NCBI RefSeq assembly: GCF_914767665.1
Contig: NC_059503.1
Location: forward strand, 63,444,352 to 63,508,351
From: Harmonia axyridis
Lineage: Eukaryota; Arthropoda; Insecta; Coleoptera; Coccinellidae
DNA: 64,000 nt
Reading direction: 5' to 3'
Shown here: positions 61,077 to 64,000 of the stretch, piece after piece
How the letters are laid out: every line of letters starts with the position of its first letter
How positions within the stretch are numbered: the first letter of the stretch is position 1
Made by a program: the position numbers and the translations under genes
The notes under the pieces: generated by a model
Databases searched by the model: none
What the model saw: the letters and a program-made list of their open reading frames with translations, nothing else
Told to the model about the DNA's origin: nothing

Positions 61077-61093
61077 TACATGAATACGGATTT
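61077..61093. repeat. 17-bp direct repeat, right
   Basis: Exact copy of 59906-59922, preceded by GTGAAAAAAAT. A shorter relative, CATACGGATTTT, lies at 60972-60983. Confidence 0.6.
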
Positions 61094-62063
61094 AAAAAAG
61101 TGCACATAATTACATGGACGTCATTAATTTTCTCGTTTTCGTTTATAACTGGGATCTCTTCATTCAAAAATTTGAAAAAATACAGTTTTTAATACCTGAG
61201 CAAATTCAAAATGGAACCAGTTCAAAATGAATGCGAATCTCCTCCAAGCCAAAGAGAATAACAACTCCACAAAAGTGCTCAATTTCAAGTCTCTGGGAAC
61301 TCCACGAAACTGATGTCCCAATTCGCACAAATGAGCATATTGCGTCTTAATCCTCCTGGTTGTTATTTCTTCGGAACTTTGGCGCGAACATCCATTCCTT
61401 CGAGAAAATATTTGTTTGCCCTAATGCAAAGCGTGATTTGGCTAATGTTAGTTTTACATCCCTGAAACGATTGTTGGAGCAGATAAGTCTCCGTTTGTAA
61501 CGTGACTGGGGTTGTTACGTAAACGTCTGCCTGATATCAGTTTCGAGGTAGTTTAAACCTTTATCGTTCCACCCGCGTGTCGCGTTCGATTACGCCTGAT
61601 TTGAAGCGTATCAACTTTTTTTCTTGGACGGATTTTCGTAAGATTGATTATGGCAAGGGTTCGTTATTTTCTGAAGTTGGAATCAGTCAGAATTTTGCTA
61701 CTACTGGTTGTGTTCTTTTAGAAAGCGTCTTCAATAAGCATTATAGAATTGTTGGGATATAGATTGATTTTTTATTTTTATTCTTGATGAAACACTTTGG
61801 ATCAATTTTATAATAATCCTTATTGAAACCATGATAATAATAATAATAACCTTTCATAATTATGAGCTTAAATTTATATAGAATAATCGAAAAGAAACTA
61901 TCACTTGTTCCGTTAATTAATTTTCAAAAACATTGGCAATTTTACAATATACATATACAGGGTGTACCGGGAAGAATGCGACAAACGAATACCATGAATT
62001 GAGATCATCATGGAGGACCCGTATCAAGTGGTTTCAATCGCCTGAGTGCCTTCGTTTGGGATA
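61094..62063. other. Gene-free DNA
   Basis: A GC-richer low-copy stretch lies at 61330-61620. A TAA/ATA microsatellite is at 61833-61849. A TATACAGGGTGTACCGGG repeat end is at about 61955-61972. Confidence 0.4.
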
Positions 62064-62904
62064 TACAGGGTGATGTTCAACTAATCGACCGAATAATTTC
62101 AAATTTTGAAATTTTGTCACCCTTTACTATCGCCTTTCTTCAATATTTCAGAATTCGAGTAAATCAGATCCGAACTAGGAAATTTTCAGACTTTTCCTAT
62201 TTTCGTGAATATTGGATCACCCTGTACGTGAACATTATGATTTTTTTCGTTCTCGTAACCACAAAGAATCAGTTCATTATAAAAACTCCAAATCTCTGCT
62301 TAGCACAGTCATACAGGGTGATCAATAAACATTCCCTTATGAGTGAATTTTTTTAGTTCAATAACTCTTGAATAAATCCACCGAATAATTTCAAGTTTTG
62401 TCACATTTGACTATCGGCTTCCATCAATACCTAATTCTGAAATCGAAAAAAATCAGGTCCGGACTAGGAAAATTTTAGATCAACCTGTAAGTCAATATCA
62501 TGATTTTTTTCGTTTTCGTAACCACAAAGAATTAATTCATAATCGAAATTCTAAAACTCTGCTTGCCACTGTCATACAGGGTGACCAATAAAAATTCCCT
62601 TACGAAAGAAATTTCAAAGTTCGATAATTCTTGAATTTATCGGTAGAAACATTTTGAAAATTGCAGTTTTGTCGCTCTTTGCGAATGTCTTCCTTCAATA
62701 TTTCTGAAATCGACTTTATTCATTCTCATGAATATTGGATCACACTGAACGTGAACATTATGATTTTTTTCGTTTTCGTAACCACAAAATGTTAATTCAT
62801 TATAAAATTCTAAATCTCTGGCTTGGTACCGTCATACAGGATGATCAATAAACATTTCCCTATGAGTGGAATTTTGCAGTTCGCCATTCACTGGGAATGA
62901 AATC
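62064..62904. repeat. Tandem array of ~255-bp units beginning TACAGGGTG
   Basis: Units begin at 62064, 62312, 62575 and 62835 (spacings 248, 263 and 260 bp), each with TACAGG(G/A)TGA(T/C)CAATAAA-like sequence. Shared internal landmarks are AATTTTGTCAC, TTCAATA, ATGATTTTTTTCGTTNTCG, GTAACCACAAA and CTCTGCTTAGC. The fourth unit is interrupted at 62904 by a retrotransposon tail. No coding capacity. Confidence 0.8.
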
Positions 62905-63309
62905 AGCATTACGTATGCAGGAGTTACCTGGTACAATACGAAGGACAATAATAATGATCAGTTACAAAGTACGCTAAATTCAGTAATCAGAACAGCGGTT
63001 GGTGCTCCATGGTATATAACTAACCAACAAATCAGAGAAGAACTGAAAATTGAAACTATTGAAGAAATAGTCAATAAACAAAGAAAGAATACAATATAAA
63101 CGCTGAAAGAGCACGAGAATAAGGAATTAAGAAAGATAATACCAATCAGAATAAGAAAGACAGATAAATACCTCTTTCAAAGAACTAAATAGAAGAAAAA
63201 AGTGGCATGAAGTAGGGAGGAAAGCCTTCCGATCAGAAAACAGCAGAAAATAGGAGAAATGAAATTAAAGGCGAAGGGAATGTAAATTCCGGACCTTAAA
63301 CAAAAAAAA
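62905..63309 (+). pseudogene. Jockey-like retrotransposon 3' end (family A, copy 5)
   Basis: The shortest family A copy: it begins at AGCATTACGTATGCAGG (62905) inside the C-terminal coding region, reads ITYAGVTWYNTKDNNNDQ and VIRTAVGAPWYITNQQIREE (62866-63099 frame, the first codons being host sequence), and then has a stop (NTI*). The remaining tail and 3' UTR run to CCTTAAACAAAAAAAAG at 63309. It is a typical 5'-truncated insertion with a short poly(A), landed in the fourth unit of the tandem array. No clear target-site duplication was found. Confidence 0.85.
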
Positions 63310-64000
63310 GAATGTATGATTAATTGCGATTTTATTAAGAATTGAATAACTCGACAGAAAAATGAAGAAAGCGACTTGATTTCCATCTGAGCTATGAATA
63401 GGATAAGAGCAAAAAAAATCATACTCTGAACAAATTATTTTGATATATTTCTTCTTCTGCGTCTAGAACTTTCTACGTTGCGATTCTGCCATCATGAAAT
63501 CGTAAAGACAACAATTTTCAAAGTAGTGAAATATGTCCACGATCCGGAGTAGAAACGTAAGCTCGAAATCGGAAAAATAATACCCAAGCATGGAAACCAT
63601 TACCTTTTCTCATAAAGCTGGTACCATGTCATCTACTTTTTTCTGCAGGAAATACGCTTTAAGCTTTATCCTCTTGTTATTTCCGAAGCCGGAACAGAAC
63701 AAATAGCTGTGTGCGATAGTTCGTCTTTTGTTTTCCCAACTGATGAGCTTGTTTACGTTTTTGAACTCTTCGCTTCCTCACCAACGGACGGGGGAACCAT
63801 TAGTGAGGTTTTTTGCCGTGCGGAGAAACGAGCCATCAGTCATGCAGGGTGCAAGAAGGGTGGTGAAAATTGCTAGTTTCTTACTGGCTTCTTATTTTCA
63901 ACTGACAGTTCGAATGGTAATTTATCATGAAGTGTTATTGAATCTTTCGATCTTGCCTGTAATTGATTACTTTAAAATGTTCTTTTTTTTATGCAGTCTG
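63310..64000. other. Unrecognised DNA to the right edge
   Basis: The stretch 63600-63880 is GC-richer and low-copy. No coding homology or repeat is recognised, and the array at 62 kb does not obviously resume after the retrotransposon. Confidence 0.35.

Overview
The window looks like a piece of an AT-rich insect genome, probably a beetle, though the order is only a guess. The evidence is the mix of mobile elements: jockey-type non-LTR retrotransposon pieces, mariner copies, a rosa-like (DD41D) Tc1/mariner family, and many short repeats ending in TATACAGGGTG / CACCCTGTATA. I saw no bacterial operons, rRNA, tRNA, CRISPR array or complete host gene. Almost everything recognisable is a decayed or internally deleted transposable element inside what looks like intronic or intergenic DNA.

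Layout. About 0-8 kb is mostly unrecognised AT-rich DNA with one 5'-truncated retrotransposon tail (4.3-4.8 kb). At 8.4-11.7 kb a deleted mariner abuts a second, distinct jockey-like reverse transcriptase, followed by another mariner fragment. At 13.1-15.5 kb are a possible minus-strand host exon, a second mariner lineage and a 516-bp Harbinger-like MITE. The 16.8-20.6 kb stretch holds an inverted-repeat element, a CpG-rich segment and nested hairpins. The 26.8-35.5 kb stretch has two rosa-like copies, a 1.95-kb element with terminal inverted repeats and a retrotransposon fragment. The 38-51 kb stretch has two paired splice-like sites, two hairpin elements, a mariner, a retrotransposon copy and a third rosa-like copy. 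The 54-63.3 kb stretch has a tandem duplication, two mariners, two more retrotransposon copies and a ~255-bp tandem array.

Two signals go beyond a transposon graveyard. First, the three rosa-like copies (26.8, 34.6 and 50.2 kb) all carry the same internal deletion at the same 11-bp microhomology, so one deleted derivative was probably amplified using transposase supplied in trans. Second, the minus strand carries perfect acceptor-donor juxtapositions (CAG|GTATGT type) at 38.35 and 48.54 kb. Each has a pyrimidine-rich tract, a downstream GTGAGTATAC donor and an identical 12-mer exactly 62 nt upstream. Weaker examples lie at 0.9 and 21.3 kb. These resemble recursive-splicing ratchet points with short cryptic exons, and would fit a very long intron of a minus-strand host gene. 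That reading is inference and needs RNA evidence.

Repeat positions come from reading by eye, so most element edges are good to a few bases where a target-site duplication was found and to tens of bases elsewhere.
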